The position numbers were made by a program, and so were the translations under genes. From JAVVEZ01 sp032250895 (GTDB taxonomy: Bacteria; Pseudomonadota; Gammaproteobacteria; Pseudomonadales; Pseudohongiellaceae), in assembly GCA_032250895.1 (NCBI GenBank), contig JAVVEZ010000086.1, positions 1 through 14,565 on the forward strand: a stretch of 14,565 nucleotides of DNA, read 5' to 3'. Numbering within the stretch: position 1 is the first letter of the stretch; every line of letters starts with the position of its first letter. The notes beneath the pieces were generated by a model. It made no database searches and was not told the DNA's origin. It was given only the letters and a program-made list of their open reading frames with translations. This document shows, one piece after another, positions 6,163 to 13,447 of the stretch.

Positions 6163-7515
6163 ATGGAACTTAATTTAGAACTTTTGTTTAAAACGAAAAA
6201 ATCAATGAAAAATATTCTATGGTTTGCTGCATTGACGTCATTGGCAACGGCGGCCCCAAATGTCGCGCTGGCTCAGGAGCTGGATACCGGGGATACCGCC
6301 TGGATGATCACGGCAACCGTGCTGGTATTGATGATGACGATACCAGGTCTGAGCCTGTTTTATGCGGGAATGGTGCGCAGCAAGAACGTGCTGTCCGTCT
6401 TCATGCAATGTTTTGCCATCACCTGCCTGATGACGGTCATCTGGGTTGTTTATGGTTATAGCATGGCTTTTGATACGACGGGTATGGAAGCCGGCGTATT
6501 CAACTTCAATTCCATTGTGGGCGGTCTGGGAAATACCTTTATGTCCGGCATCAGCGTTGATTCGCTGACGGGCACGATCCCCGAATCGGTCTTTGCCACT
6601 TTCCAGATGACCTTTGCCATCATCACCCCGGCTCTGATGGTTGGGGCCTTCGCCGAACGCATCAAATTCTCAGCCATGCTGGTGTTCATGGTGGCCTGGG
6701 TAAGTATCTGCTATGTGCCCATGGTCCACATGGTCTGGGCCGGCGATGGCGGGCTGATGTGGGACTGGGGTGTGATTGACTTTGCCGGTGGCACGGTCGT
6801 TCATATCAATGCCGGGATTGCCGGGCTGGTTGCCTGCCTGATGCTGGGCAAGCGCAAAGGCTATCCCGGCACCGCCATGCCACCTCATAACCTGACCTAT
6901 ACCATCATGGGTGCAGCCCTGCTCTGGGTTGGCTGGTTTGGCTTCAATGCCGGTTCTGCTGTGTCTTCCGGCGGCAGTGCCGGAATGGCCATGCTGGTTA
7001 CACAGATTGCCACGGCAACGGCGGCACTGAGCTGGATGTTCGCCGAATGGGTGTCCCATGGAAAACCCAGCGTGTTGGGTATTGCCTCTGGCGCGGTGGC
7101 AGGACTCGTCGCCATCACCCCGGCTTCCGGTTCAGTCGGCCCTCAGGGTGCCTTGTATATTGGCATAGCGGCCGGCGTCATCTGCTTCTATGCCGCTACC
7201 AGTCTGAAACGTACCCTGGGTTATGACGACTCCCTCGATGTCTTCGGCGTGCATGCCATCGGCGGTATCGTGGGCGCAATCCTGACCGGGGTCTTTACTG
7301 CCGAAACCTTCGGTGGCACGGGACTGGACAATGGTATCGGTTCCCAGCTCTGGATACAGACCAAAAGCGTCATTTTCACGATTCTTTACACAGGCATCCT
7401 CAGCGCCATCATGTTGAAGGTGATAGACATGGCAATGGGATTGCGGGTAAATGAAGAACAGGAGGCTCTTGGTCTCGACCTGTCATCTCATGATGAACGG
7501 GGGTATCAGAACTGA
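6163..7515 (+). CDS. amtB: Ammonium transporter, AmtB family (copy 2)
   Basis: Inner-membrane ammonium channel, the direct target of the GlnK encoded 39 bases upstream. It has 450 residues. A signal sequence ends near ALAQE (about residue 38), and around eleven membrane helices follow. Marks: TIPGLSLFYAGMVR (about 59-72), twin pore histidines His214 (GGTVVHI) and His364 (VFGVHA), ITPASGSVGP, and C-terminal LRVNEEQEALGLD. ATG 6163 follows a strong AGGAGG site at 6151-6156. An in-frame ATG at 6205 would give a more usual signal peptide but lacks such a site, so the first 14 residues form an unusual extension. It is clearly related to copy 1 at 3210-4505. Confidence 0.96.
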   Translation: MELNLELLFKTKKSMKNILWFAALTSLATAAPNVALAQELDTGDTAWMITATVLVLMMTIPGLSLFYAGMVRSKNVLSVFMQCFAITCLMTVIWVVYGYSMAFDTTGMEAGVFNFNSIVGGLGNTFMSGISVDSLTGTIPESVFATFQMTFAIITPALMVGAFAERIKFSAMLVFMVAWVSICYVPMVHMVWAGDGGLMWDWGVIDFAGGTVVHINAGIAGLVACLMLGKRKGYPGTAMPPHNLTYTIMGAALLWVGWFGFNAGSAVSSGGSAGMAMLVTQIATATAALSWMFAEWVSHGKPSVLGIASGAVAGLVAITPASGSVGPQGALYIGIAAGVICFYAATSLKRTLGYDDSLDVFGVHAIGGIVGAILTGVFTAETFGGTGLDNGIGSQLWIQTKSVIFTILYTGILSAIMLKVIDMAMGLRVNEEQEALGLDLSSHDERGYQN

Positions 7516-7531
7516 AGATGCCTGCTCTGGT

Positions 7532-7560
7532 CCTGTCGTGCAAAGACTATCGACGACAGG
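7532..7560 (+). other. Inverted repeat ahead of the terminator
   Basis: CCTGTCGT (7532-7539) and ACGACAGG (7553-7560) form an 8-bp stem with a 13-base loop, 17 bases after the amtB stop. It has no T-run and may stabilise the 3' end just before the terminator. Confidence 0.5.
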
Positions 7561-7567
7561 CATGACA

Positions 7568-7600
7568 CAAAAAAGCGCCATGCCCATGGCGCTTTTTTTA
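7568..7600. terminator. Bidirectional Rho-independent terminator
   Basis: GCGCCAT and ATGGCGC form a 7-bp stem with a GCCC loop (7575-7592). It is preceded by an A-run and followed by seven T, so it works on both strands: it ends the porin-glnK-amtB operon on plus and the peptidase gene on minus. Confidence 0.92.
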
Positions 7601-7665
7601 TTATCCGGTTTTTAACACCAGTGTCCGAGACCCACAGATCTGGAAAACCCCTTAACAAGTTGGCG

Positions 7666-8793
7666 CTATTTTTTCTTTATCATCACAGCCGTTCTCAGGC
7701 GCTGCCCACCAAAACTGCTCATTTTATCGAAATCACTGCGGGCAATGGGGATATGTTCGCAGTCGATCTCTATCTGGGTACTGGCGCTGGGATCAGGGTC
7801 ATGCACATAAATACACTTGTCATCAAAACCGGTAACGGTGACCCAATGAGGTGATTTCTTGTCATCCATCCGGTAGGTACTGATAAGGATGACGATACCC
7901 ATGCCCTTATTGAACTCTTTTTCAAGCTGGACCTGGGATATATCCCTGTAATGGATTTTTATACCCTCCCGGCGTGCCCGTGCATGAAATTGCCTGTCCA
8001 CAACCGTGATGACGTCTTTTTTGTGTTTACTGCGAACCCCTTCCAGAAAAAGTGGCGTTTTTTGATTCAGAAAAACTTCGCTGCCAAAACCCCTGGCTGT
8101 GGCTGCCAGTGCCAGCCCCAATGGATGCGCTCCCCCCAAGCCTGATGTCATGAAGATTGTTGTGGCCTCGCGCCAGATATCCAGTTCCAGTTCCTGCTTG
8201 GGGACGATGCTCTGGTCCAGTCCGGCCATGGCCATCAGCAGGCTGGATGGACCACAGGTAAAGTCGGTAGTCTGTTGGTACCAAGGGGTTTTCCGGCTCA
8301 GCAGATTACCGGGAATATAACGGATCCGCTTCTGCATCCTGAGCGCATCCTGATGGTCCTCATAGTAATCCCGATAACTGCCAAAGGTGACGTAACCAAT
8401 CTTCCTGTACAGCTCTATCGCCGGGTAATTGTTCTGTGCAACTTCCAGGCGCATATACAGCCGTCCCTGATCCGAGGCAGCCTCCTCGGCGGCCAGCAAT
8501 AACTTTTTGCCAAGACCGAGTCCCTGCGCTTTTTTACTGACGGCAATGGAGTAAAGCCGGGCAAGCTGCGTGCCCTTGTGAAGAAGAATCAGACAATATG
8601 CCAGCACCTCATCTTGCTGTCCCGCCACCAGGAAAACCCGGTTGCTGGCCTCGACCCAGTGCCGCATCCTGCGCAAACTCAGCCGGTCCGTTTCAAAACT
8701 TTCATTTTCCAGCAGAACCAGTTGCGCAATGTCGCCCTCGACAACGGGACGAATATCAATGGCATTGAGCTTTACGGGCCTTGCAACATTCAT
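7666..8793 (-). CDS. GNAT acetyltransferase fused to a C39-like peptidase
   Basis: A 375-residue fusion. Residues about 10-155 form a GNAT domain resembling RimI: IDIRPVVEGDIAQL, then the acetyl-CoA motif A around YSIAVSKKAQGLGLGKKLL (81-99) and NNYPAIELYRKIGY (121-134). Residues about 165-375 form a papain-fold C39-like domain with Cys180 (QTTDFTCGPSS, with nearby Gln173/174 as possible oxyanion residues), His316 (SPHWVTVTGF) and Asp332 (YVHDPDP). No membrane segments or ABC-transporter parts are present, so it is a stand-alone cytoplasmic enzyme, not a bacteriocin exporter. The open frame runs up to 8928, but the GNAT core begins just after ATG 8793, and 8928 lacks a ribosome site. It is divergent from the ATP-grasp gene at 9070, a pairing that recurs in Proteobacteria. 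The substrate is unknown. Confidence 0.87.
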   Translation of the reverse strand: MNVARPVKLNAIDIRPVVEGDIAQLVLLENESFETDRLSLRRMRHWVEASNRVFLVAGQQDEVLAYCLILLHKGTQLARLYSIAVSKKAQGLGLGKKLLLAAEEAASDQGRLYMRLEVAQNNYPAIELYRKIGYVTFGSYRDYYEDHQDALRMQKRIRYIPGNLLSRKTPWYQQTTDFTCGPSSLLMAMAGLDQSIVPKQELELDIWREATTIFMTSGLGGAHPLGLALAATARGFGSEVFLNQKTPLFLEGVRSKHKKDVITVVDRQFHARARREGIKIHYRDISQVQLEKEFNKGMGIVILISTYRMDDKKSPHWVTVTGFDDKCIYVHDPDPSASTQIEIDCEHIPIARSDFDKMSSFGGQRLRTAVMIKKK

Positions 8794-9069
8794 AAAAAAT
8801 CTTTGGCCTCTACCCTGGGCATCGATCCGGTGAAGGCCGGGATCCAGTGCAATCAATGATCCGGTCCCGGCGTCCCTCAAGAGAACGACCCGGAAGCAGT
8901 GACCGCTTGTGTTGCCCGGAACTGTCATGCACCCGGGAAGGCGCGGAGCATAGCACAGTCGGAATTTCGGAAATACTTGAGTCGGCGTTTGTTTTTGCTG
9001 ACAATGGCGGCCTGCCAGGCATCTCCCGGCAACAGGTCGTCGCGCAGTTTCATCTCCCCAGGGACGTTT
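8794..9069. promoter_or_regulatory. Divergent promoter region of the modification cassette
   Basis: On plus, TTGAGT (8977-8982), 17 bases, GACAAT (9000-9005) is a fair sigma-70 promoter for the ATP-grasp gene. On minus, a TATGCT-like -10 lies at 8948-8953 without a clear -35. GATCCGGT occurs as a direct repeat at 8824-8831 and 8858-8865, and CCGGGATC (8837-8844) is an imperfect inverted copy of the first; these could be regulator sites. Open frames enter this region from both sides but look non-coding. Confidence 0.45.
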
Positions 9070-10530
9070 ATGTCAAAAGTTCTCATCGTCGTCGACAATC
9101 CGGAAGACTGGGAGCCCTATCACCCCAGCGACCAGGTGATTACCTTTGAGCAGTATCTGCGCCTGAAAACCACCCCGGACCAGAAAGTCAGAGTCATCAA
9201 CCTGTGCCGGGACTATGGTTACCTGAGTGAAGGTTACTATTGCTCCCTGCTGTCCGAGGCCAGAGGACATCATGTCATTCCGCCTATCAAGGTGTTGACC
9301 GATGTAAGCTCACCTCTGCTTTATCAGCTCAACCTCAACGAAGTCTTTTCGGCTCTGGACAAGCTTTTCAAAAAGAAGGCCATACCTTCTGAATTTGTCG
9401 TCAAATCCTATTTTGGCCAGGTGTCCGAAGCATCACTCAAACCCCTGGCAAGATTCTTGTTTGAACGCTTTCCCTGTCCCATTCTCGAATTGACCCTGCG
9501 CAATAATGGCAGCTGGGAAATTGCGGATTTGCGGCTGGTGAGTCACCGCTCTCTTTCGGAGCAGGAAGAAGATGCTTTTTCGGAGGCGCTGGATAATTTC
9601 AGCCGTGAAGTATGGCGCCCCAAGAAAGCCAGAAAATCGTCACGCTATGATCTTGCAATTCTGGCCAATCCCAATGAACAAATGCCACCAAGCAATCCGG
9701 CAGCCCTGAAAAAGTTTGTCCATGCCGGCAAAAACCTCGGGGTCAATGTTGACATCATCGGCCCCGATGACCTGATGAGACTGCCAAACTACGATGCGTT
9801 GTTTATTCGCGAAACCACCAGCATCGAACACCATACTTACCGCTTTGCGCTCAAAGGTGAATCGGCCGGTCTGGTGGTGATCGATGATCCCACGTCCATA
9901 CTCCGCTGCACCAATAAAATCTACCTGGCCAACCTGTTTGAAGCCAACAATGTGCCCACGCCAAAAACGCTGATCATTCACCGCGACAAAACTGCGCAGC
10001 TGGACAGCGCGATAGAGGAGCTTGGCCTGCCCATGGTGATAAAAATTCCAGATGGTTCTTTTTCCAGAGGGATGGCCAAGGTCAATACCAGGGAAGAACT
10101 TTATGAGAAAGCCACCCCCCTGTTTGAAAAATCCAGTCTGATTCTGGCACAGGAATTTTTATACACTGATTTCGACTGGCGGATCGGGATATTGAACAAT
10201 AAACCGCTCTATGCCTGCCGCTATTTCATGGTAAAGAACCACTGGCAGATCTATCGCCACAATGACAATGAGAAATCGTCCAGCGGTGGTTTCGAAACAC
10301 TGCCTACTTTTGAGGTTCCCCGGGCTATTCTGCAAGCCGCCCTCAAGGCAACCAAACCCATTGGCGATGGTTTTTACGGTGTCGATATCAAGGAGAGTGG
10401 CGGCAAGGGTTATGTCATTGAAGTCAATGACAATCCCAGTATAGAAACCGCCGTGGAAGACCGTTATCTTGGCAACGAGCTTTACAGTATCATCATGCAG
10501 GAGTTTGTCCGTCGAATTGAGGAACGTTGA
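9070..10530 (+). CDS. RimK-like ATP-grasp ligase with RLAN N-terminal domain
   Basis: A 486-residue cytoplasmic ligase. ATP-grasp enzymes of the RimK type form amide bonds by activating a carboxylate as acyl phosphate, typically adding an amino acid such as glutamate to a peptide or protein. Residues about 1-160 match the RimK-like ATP-grasp N-terminal (RLAN) type, starting MSKVLIVVDNPEDWEPYHP. Residues about 200-290 resemble the pre-ATP-grasp fold. The ATP-grasp core holds KIPDGSFSRGM (nucleotide-binding lysine and glycine loop), AQEFLYTDFDWRIGI, and the metal-binding YVIEVNDNPSIE near the end. It is longer than ribosomal RimK (about 300 residues), so it is not RimK itself. ATG 9070 follows AGGGA; the frame extends to 8899 without support. 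It precedes the SlyD gene by one base. Confidence 0.9.
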   Translation: MSKVLIVVDNPEDWEPYHPSDQVITFEQYLRLKTTPDQKVRVINLCRDYGYLSEGYYCSLLSEARGHHVIPPIKVLTDVSSPLLYQLNLNEVFSALDKLFKKKAIPSEFVVKSYFGQVSEASLKPLARFLFERFPCPILELTLRNNGSWEIADLRLVSHRSLSEQEEDAFSEALDNFSREVWRPKKARKSSRYDLAILANPNEQMPPSNPAALKKFVHAGKNLGVNVDIIGPDDLMRLPNYDALFIRETTSIEHHTYRFALKGESAGLVVIDDPTSILRCTNKIYLANLFEANNVPTPKTLIIHRDKTAQLDSAIEELGLPMVIKIPDGSFSRGMAKVNTREELYEKATPLFEKSSLILAQEFLYTDFDWRIGILNNKPLYACRYFMVKNHWQIYRHNDNEKSSSGGFETLPTFEVPRAILQAALKATKPIGDGFYGVDIKESGGKGYVIEVNDNPSIETAVEDRYLGNELYSIIMQEFVRRIEER

Positions 10531-10531
10531 C

Positions 10532-11017
10532 ATGCAGCAGATCAGCACCAACCAGGTGGTTCAATTTCACTACACTGTCAGGAATGAACAGGGTGAGATT
10601 CTGGAATCATCACGAGGCCAGCAAGCCCTGACCTTTCTCTATGGCCATGGGAACCTCATCCCCGGGCTGGAAAAAGCCATGCTCAACAAAAGCAGTGGTG
10701 ATCAGTTCAGCGTGACACTTCCCCCCGAGGACGCTTATGGCCCGGTTCGGGAGGGTATGGAGCAGAAAGTTTCTGTCAAGCACCTGTCCGGCGCCAGAAA
10801 ATGGAAGCCTGGTATGCTGGCCGTGCTCGACACGGCTCATGGGCCTCAGCAGGTTCGCATCATCAGTATCGGGAAATTCATGGCCGAGGTGGATTTCAAC
10901 CATCCACAGGCTGGGCAGACTCTCAATTTCGACGTCGACATCATCTCCGTCAGGGAGGCCAGCCCAGAGGAGCTGGCCCATGGCCATGTTCACGGCGCTG
11001 GTGGACATCACCATTGA
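10532..11017 (+). CDS. slyD: SlyD-type FKBP peptidyl-prolyl isomerase
   Basis: A 161-residue FKBP-type isomerase and chaperone. The FKBP part (about 1-65 and 130-150) has YGHGNLIPGLEKAM and PPEDAYGP; the insert-in-flap chaperone domain lies between, with FNHPQAGQTLNFDVDI after it. The C-terminus HGHVHGAGGHHH is a short His-rich tail of the SlyD metal-binding type, without the cysteines of E. coli SlyD. Its ATG is one base past the ATP-grasp stop, with a GAGGA site in the end of that gene, so the two are translationally coupled. The coupling hints that this copy serves the ligase or its substrate; it could equally be the general cellular SlyD. Confidence 0.92.
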   Translation: MQQISTNQVVQFHYTVRNEQGEILESSRGQQALTFLYGHGNLIPGLEKAMLNKSSGDQFSVTLPPEDAYGPVREGMEQKVSVKHLSGARKWKPGMLAVLDTAHGPQQVRIISIGKFMAEVDFNHPQAGQTLNFDVDIISVREASPEELAHGHVHGAGGHHH

Positions 11018-11042
11018 CTGGCAGCTGGCCGGAAATAAACAA

Positions 11043-11089
11043 CTAGTGTAGTGTCCTGAATGTATACTTTATTCAGGACACTACACTAG
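11043..11089. repeat. Perfect 19-bp palindrome, possible miniature mobile element
   Basis: CTAGTGTAGTGTCCTGAAT (11043-11061) is exactly inverted at 11071-11089 around a 9-base AT-rich loop. CTAG recurs at 11091-11094. There is no T-run, so it is not an ordinary terminator. It may be the joined ends of a lost insertion sequence or a very small MITE; function unproven. Confidence 0.75.
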
Positions 11090-11104
11090 GCTAGAATGCC
11101 CTGC

Positions 11105-11120
11105 CCTGAGCTTGCTCAGG
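11105..11120 (+). other. Short hairpin upstream of the DUF1993 gene
   Basis: CCTGAGC (11105-11111) is inverted as GCTCAGG (11114-11120). The following TCATTCTG is T-rich but not a run. It is a possible weak terminator after slyD or a leader structure. Confidence 0.35.
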
Positions 11121-11157
11121 TCATTCTGCGACTCCATGACTTCAGAAGGAAATTGTT

Positions 11158-11658
11158 ATGTCCCTGTCCATGTATTCCTCTTCAGTGCCTGTATTCACCC
11201 ATTATTTGAAAAGTCTGGCCGTCATTCTCAAAAAGGGTGAGGACCACGCCAGCGCCAGAAAAATTGATCCGGCCGTACTGGTATCTGCACGCCTGTATCC
11301 CGACATGTTCCCACTGTCGCGTCAGGTCCAGATTGCCTGTGATGTCGTCAAGGGTTGCGGGGGACGCCTGGCGGGAGCGGAAGTACCAAAGTTCGACGAC
11401 GATGAAAGCACGCTCGGCCAGCTGCAGGACAGGATTGCCAAAACCATTGCCTTCCTGGAAACGCTTCCGGAAGACAAGATAAACGGAACGGAACAAACTG
11501 AAATCAAAATCCAGGCCGGCCCCAAAGAGCTGGTGTTTACCGGCGAGTATTATCTGCGCAACTGGGCACTGCCCAATATGTTCTTCCATATCACCACGAC
11601 TTACAACATTCTGCGGCATAACGGCGTGGAAGTGGGTAAGATGGACTTCCTGGGCTGA
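11158..11658 (+). CDS. DUF1993 family protein
   Basis: A 166-residue soluble protein, full length for the family. Typical features are MYSSSVPVFTHYLKSLAVIL at the start, LVSARLYPDMFPLSRQVQIA (about residues 41-60), RLAGAEVP, and a C-terminal MFFHITTTYNILRHNGVEVGK. The predicted fold is a helical bundle related to DinB-like proteins; the biochemical role is unknown. ATG has an AAGGA site 8 bases upstream. It stands alone between a palindrome and the SIMPL gene, with an 87-base gap on the latter side. Confidence 0.88.
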   Translation: MSLSMYSSSVPVFTHYLKSLAVILKKGEDHASARKIDPAVLVSARLYPDMFPLSRQVQIACDVVKGCGGRLAGAEVPKFDDDESTLGQLQDRIAKTIAFLETLPEDKINGTEQTEIKIQAGPKELVFTGEYYLRNWALPNMFFHITTTYNILRHNGVEVGKMDFLG

Positions 11659-11745
11659 CAAGGCGGGGTAGCATCCGGGCTTCGCAGAAAGAAGACCGCC
11701 AGCCTTTCAGATTGCACGGGATGCCATGACACTGGAGGCTCTCCC

Positions 11746-12483
11746 ATGAAATTTCGTCACTTCGCAGCAGTAGCACTGGCCGCTCACTTTCTGGCGGGAC
11801 CCGCCAGTGCTCAAAATCAATACGACCTCAGCGGACTCGAACCCGGGCAGTTGCTGCTGAACCTCAGCGCTTCAGAGCAAATATCCGTGGCACAGGATAC
11901 CCTGAATGCCACTGTGGAGTATTCAGCCCAGGGTCGGGACAAGCTTGCCCTGCAAAACGAGGTCAATACCTTCATCAAAAAGGCCCTCGACATTCTCGAT
12001 CAGTCTGAAGAAATAGAGTTCTCGACCCAACAATATCAGGTTTACATTCGTCCTTCGGATCGTCCCCGTGAACTTGCCAATCCGGTCTGGCAGGCGCAAC
12101 AGAGCCTGCGTTTGATCAGCACCAACAGTGCTGGCTTGCTGGATGCCATCGCCCGGCTGCAGGAGGCCGGGCTGCATGTCACAAGCCTTTATTACACCCT
12201 GTCCTCTGAAAAATATGAGGAAACGGCCGACTCCCTGATGAAGGCCGCCCTGGAAAAACTACAGGCCCGGGCCAGCGAGGTAGCTACCCTTCTCAATAAA
12301 GGTTCTGCGTTACTGGTGGAAGTGACCCTCGATGGCGGCAACCAGCCTTTTTTTGGCGGCAGGGTCGATTTCGCCATGCGAGCAACGGCCATGGACAATG
12401 AAACCATCGAAACACCTTCAGCGGTTCCTGGCGAAACCCAGGTCAGCCTGAATGTATCGGCACGAGCCTTGTTATCTCCCTGA
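11746..12483 (+). CDS. Secreted SIMPL-domain (DUF541) protein
   Basis: A 245-residue protein with a signal peptide cleaved near GPASA (residue 22) followed by a SIMPL domain covering most of the mature chain: LSASEQISVAQDTLNATVEYSAQG, a helical middle with STNSAGLLDAIARLQEAGL, and a C-terminal strand pair. SIMPL proteins are periplasmic or outer-membrane associated with unclear function; some are linked to stress tolerance. The ribosome site GGAGG lies 7 bases before ATG. Two bases after its stop begins the nnrE remnant. Confidence 0.85.
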   Translation: MKFRHFAAVALAAHFLAGPASAQNQYDLSGLEPGQLLLNLSASEQISVAQDTLNATVEYSAQGRDKLALQNEVNTFIKKALDILDQSEEIEFSTQQYQVYIRPSDRPRELANPVWQAQQSLRLISTNSAGLLDAIARLQEAGLHVTSLYYTLSSEKYEETADSLMKAALEKLQARASEVATLLNKGSALLVEVTLDGGNQPFFGGRVDFAMRATAMDNETIETPSAVPGETQVSLNVSARALLSP

Positions 12484-12485
12484 AC

Positions 12486-12601
12486 ATGCCGGATCCCATG
12501 CTGAGCAAAAATCTTTACAGCACCCAGGCGGTCCAGTGCTGGCCGTGGATATCCCATCCGGTCTGTGCAGTGATACGGGCAACATAAGCAGGGGGCCCGT
12601 A
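12486..12601 (+). pseudogene. nnrE: Remnant of NAD(P)H-hydrate epimerase gene
   Basis: Two pieces in different frames resemble the YjeF N-terminal domain. From ATG 12486 the frame gives MPDPMLSKNLYSTQAVQ, like the family's LYS/T-A-x-QV start. From about 12527 another frame reads GGPVLAVDIPSGLCSDTG and RGPV, the family's invariant VLAVDIPSGL-ADTG motif, which normally lies over 100 residues further in. Everything between and after is gone, so this is a deletion-scarred gene end lying against the 3' end of the opposing gene. In Pseudomonas-like genomes the intact gene sits near queG and tsaE; here it is out of context. Confidence 0.68.
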
Positions 12602-12605
12602 TCGT

Positions 12606-13418
12606 TCAGATTCCGTCTGTTTTTTGAAAAAACGACTGACCATGGTCATCGTGAAGATCTATCAGATATTTATTGTTTTCCTGACACAGATAATCCTGTA
12701 ATTCCTCACCTTCTGACCAGTCGATGTTCCATTGAACCTTCCAGGGTGCGCTGTAGGCACCCGGATCATCGATCACCGCCTCATAATGCAGGGTTTCCTT
12801 ATCAGGCCGGGTGAAATATTCAATCGTGTGCAGCTGATCGGTATGCATATGGCCGTTGTAGTCCAGCCAGGTCTTCTCGTTATAGCCGATGGTATCCACG
12901 ACCAGGGTATCCCCTTCCCAATGCCCAATGGAATGCCCAAAGAAGGTTGGATTCAGCTCTGCCAGCGGGGGATGTTCGCGACCATCCATATGAATCTCCC
13001 GCCAGACATGCCCACCTCCCTCGAAGATGATGACGATGCGATCACGGTTCTGAATAATTTCGGCCGGATAGGGTGTTCCCATGGATCGGGGGCCACCCGG
13101 CGGCAGACAGAAACCCTCAGGATCGTATCTGACCTGCGTTGCGCGATTGTAATCCCACATCGCCTTGGTCCAGGGTAAAAAAGGTGGCCTTTCACCATCG
13201 GCGTAGCCCGGCAGCGTCGCGGCAAAATTGGTGGTATAGGGCAGATCCCAGTAACCGTTCCCGCCCAGGTCCACGGTTCCATCCGACAGTCTGGGAGTCG
13301 GTGTGGATGGTCGATCTTCCTCATTGGCGTTGCGCGGCTGGGCTTGAACGCCTACCAGGGATTGCCAGCCGAGCAGCAGGACCAATAACAATAATTTGTG
13401 CGCTGATTTATCGAACAT
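12606..13418 (-). CDS. Secreted protein of unknown function
   Basis: A 270-residue protein with a clear signal peptide (hydrophobic stretch about residues 9-25, cleavage near VQAQP). The mature part is rich in Trp, Tyr, Asp and His: YDPEGFCLPPGGPRSMGTPYP, EIIQNRDRIVIIFEGGGHVWREI, FFGHSIGHWEGDTLVVDTIGYNEKTW, and HTDQLHTIEYFTRPD. I recognise this as a conserved hypothetical secreted family, common in Acidobacteria and marine Gammaproteobacteria and often in many paralogues per genome, but no activity is known to me. The repeated His, Asp and Glu could bind metal. ATG 13418 follows a GGGGAG site. An operator-like palindrome lies 30 bases upstream. It converges on the nnrE remnant. Confidence 0.78.
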   Translation of the reverse strand: MFDKSAHKLLLLVLLLGWQSLVGVQAQPRNANEEDRPSTPTPRLSDGTVDLGGNGYWDLPYTTNFAATLPGYADGERPPFLPWTKAMWDYNRATQVRYDPEGFCLPPGGPRSMGTPYPAEIIQNRDRIVIIFEGGGHVWREIHMDGREHPPLAELNPTFFGHSIGHWEGDTLVVDTIGYNEKTWLDYNGHMHTDQLHTIEYFTRPDKETLHYEAVIDDPGAYSAPWKVQWNIDWSEGEELQDYLCQENNKYLIDLHDDHGQSFFQKTDGI

Positions 13419-13447
13419 CGCTCCCCCCCTCTGAACCTAAACACTTG

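Noticed and set aside
8794..8928. 45-residue N-terminal extension of the GNAT-peptidase fusion
   Set aside because: No ribosome site at 8928 and the extra residues do not resemble the GNAT family; the conserved part begins just after 8793.
8899..9069. 57-residue N-terminal extension of the ATP-grasp ligase
   Set aside because: It crosses the predicted promoter at 8977-9005 and looks non-coding; the family starts at MSKVLIVVDNP.
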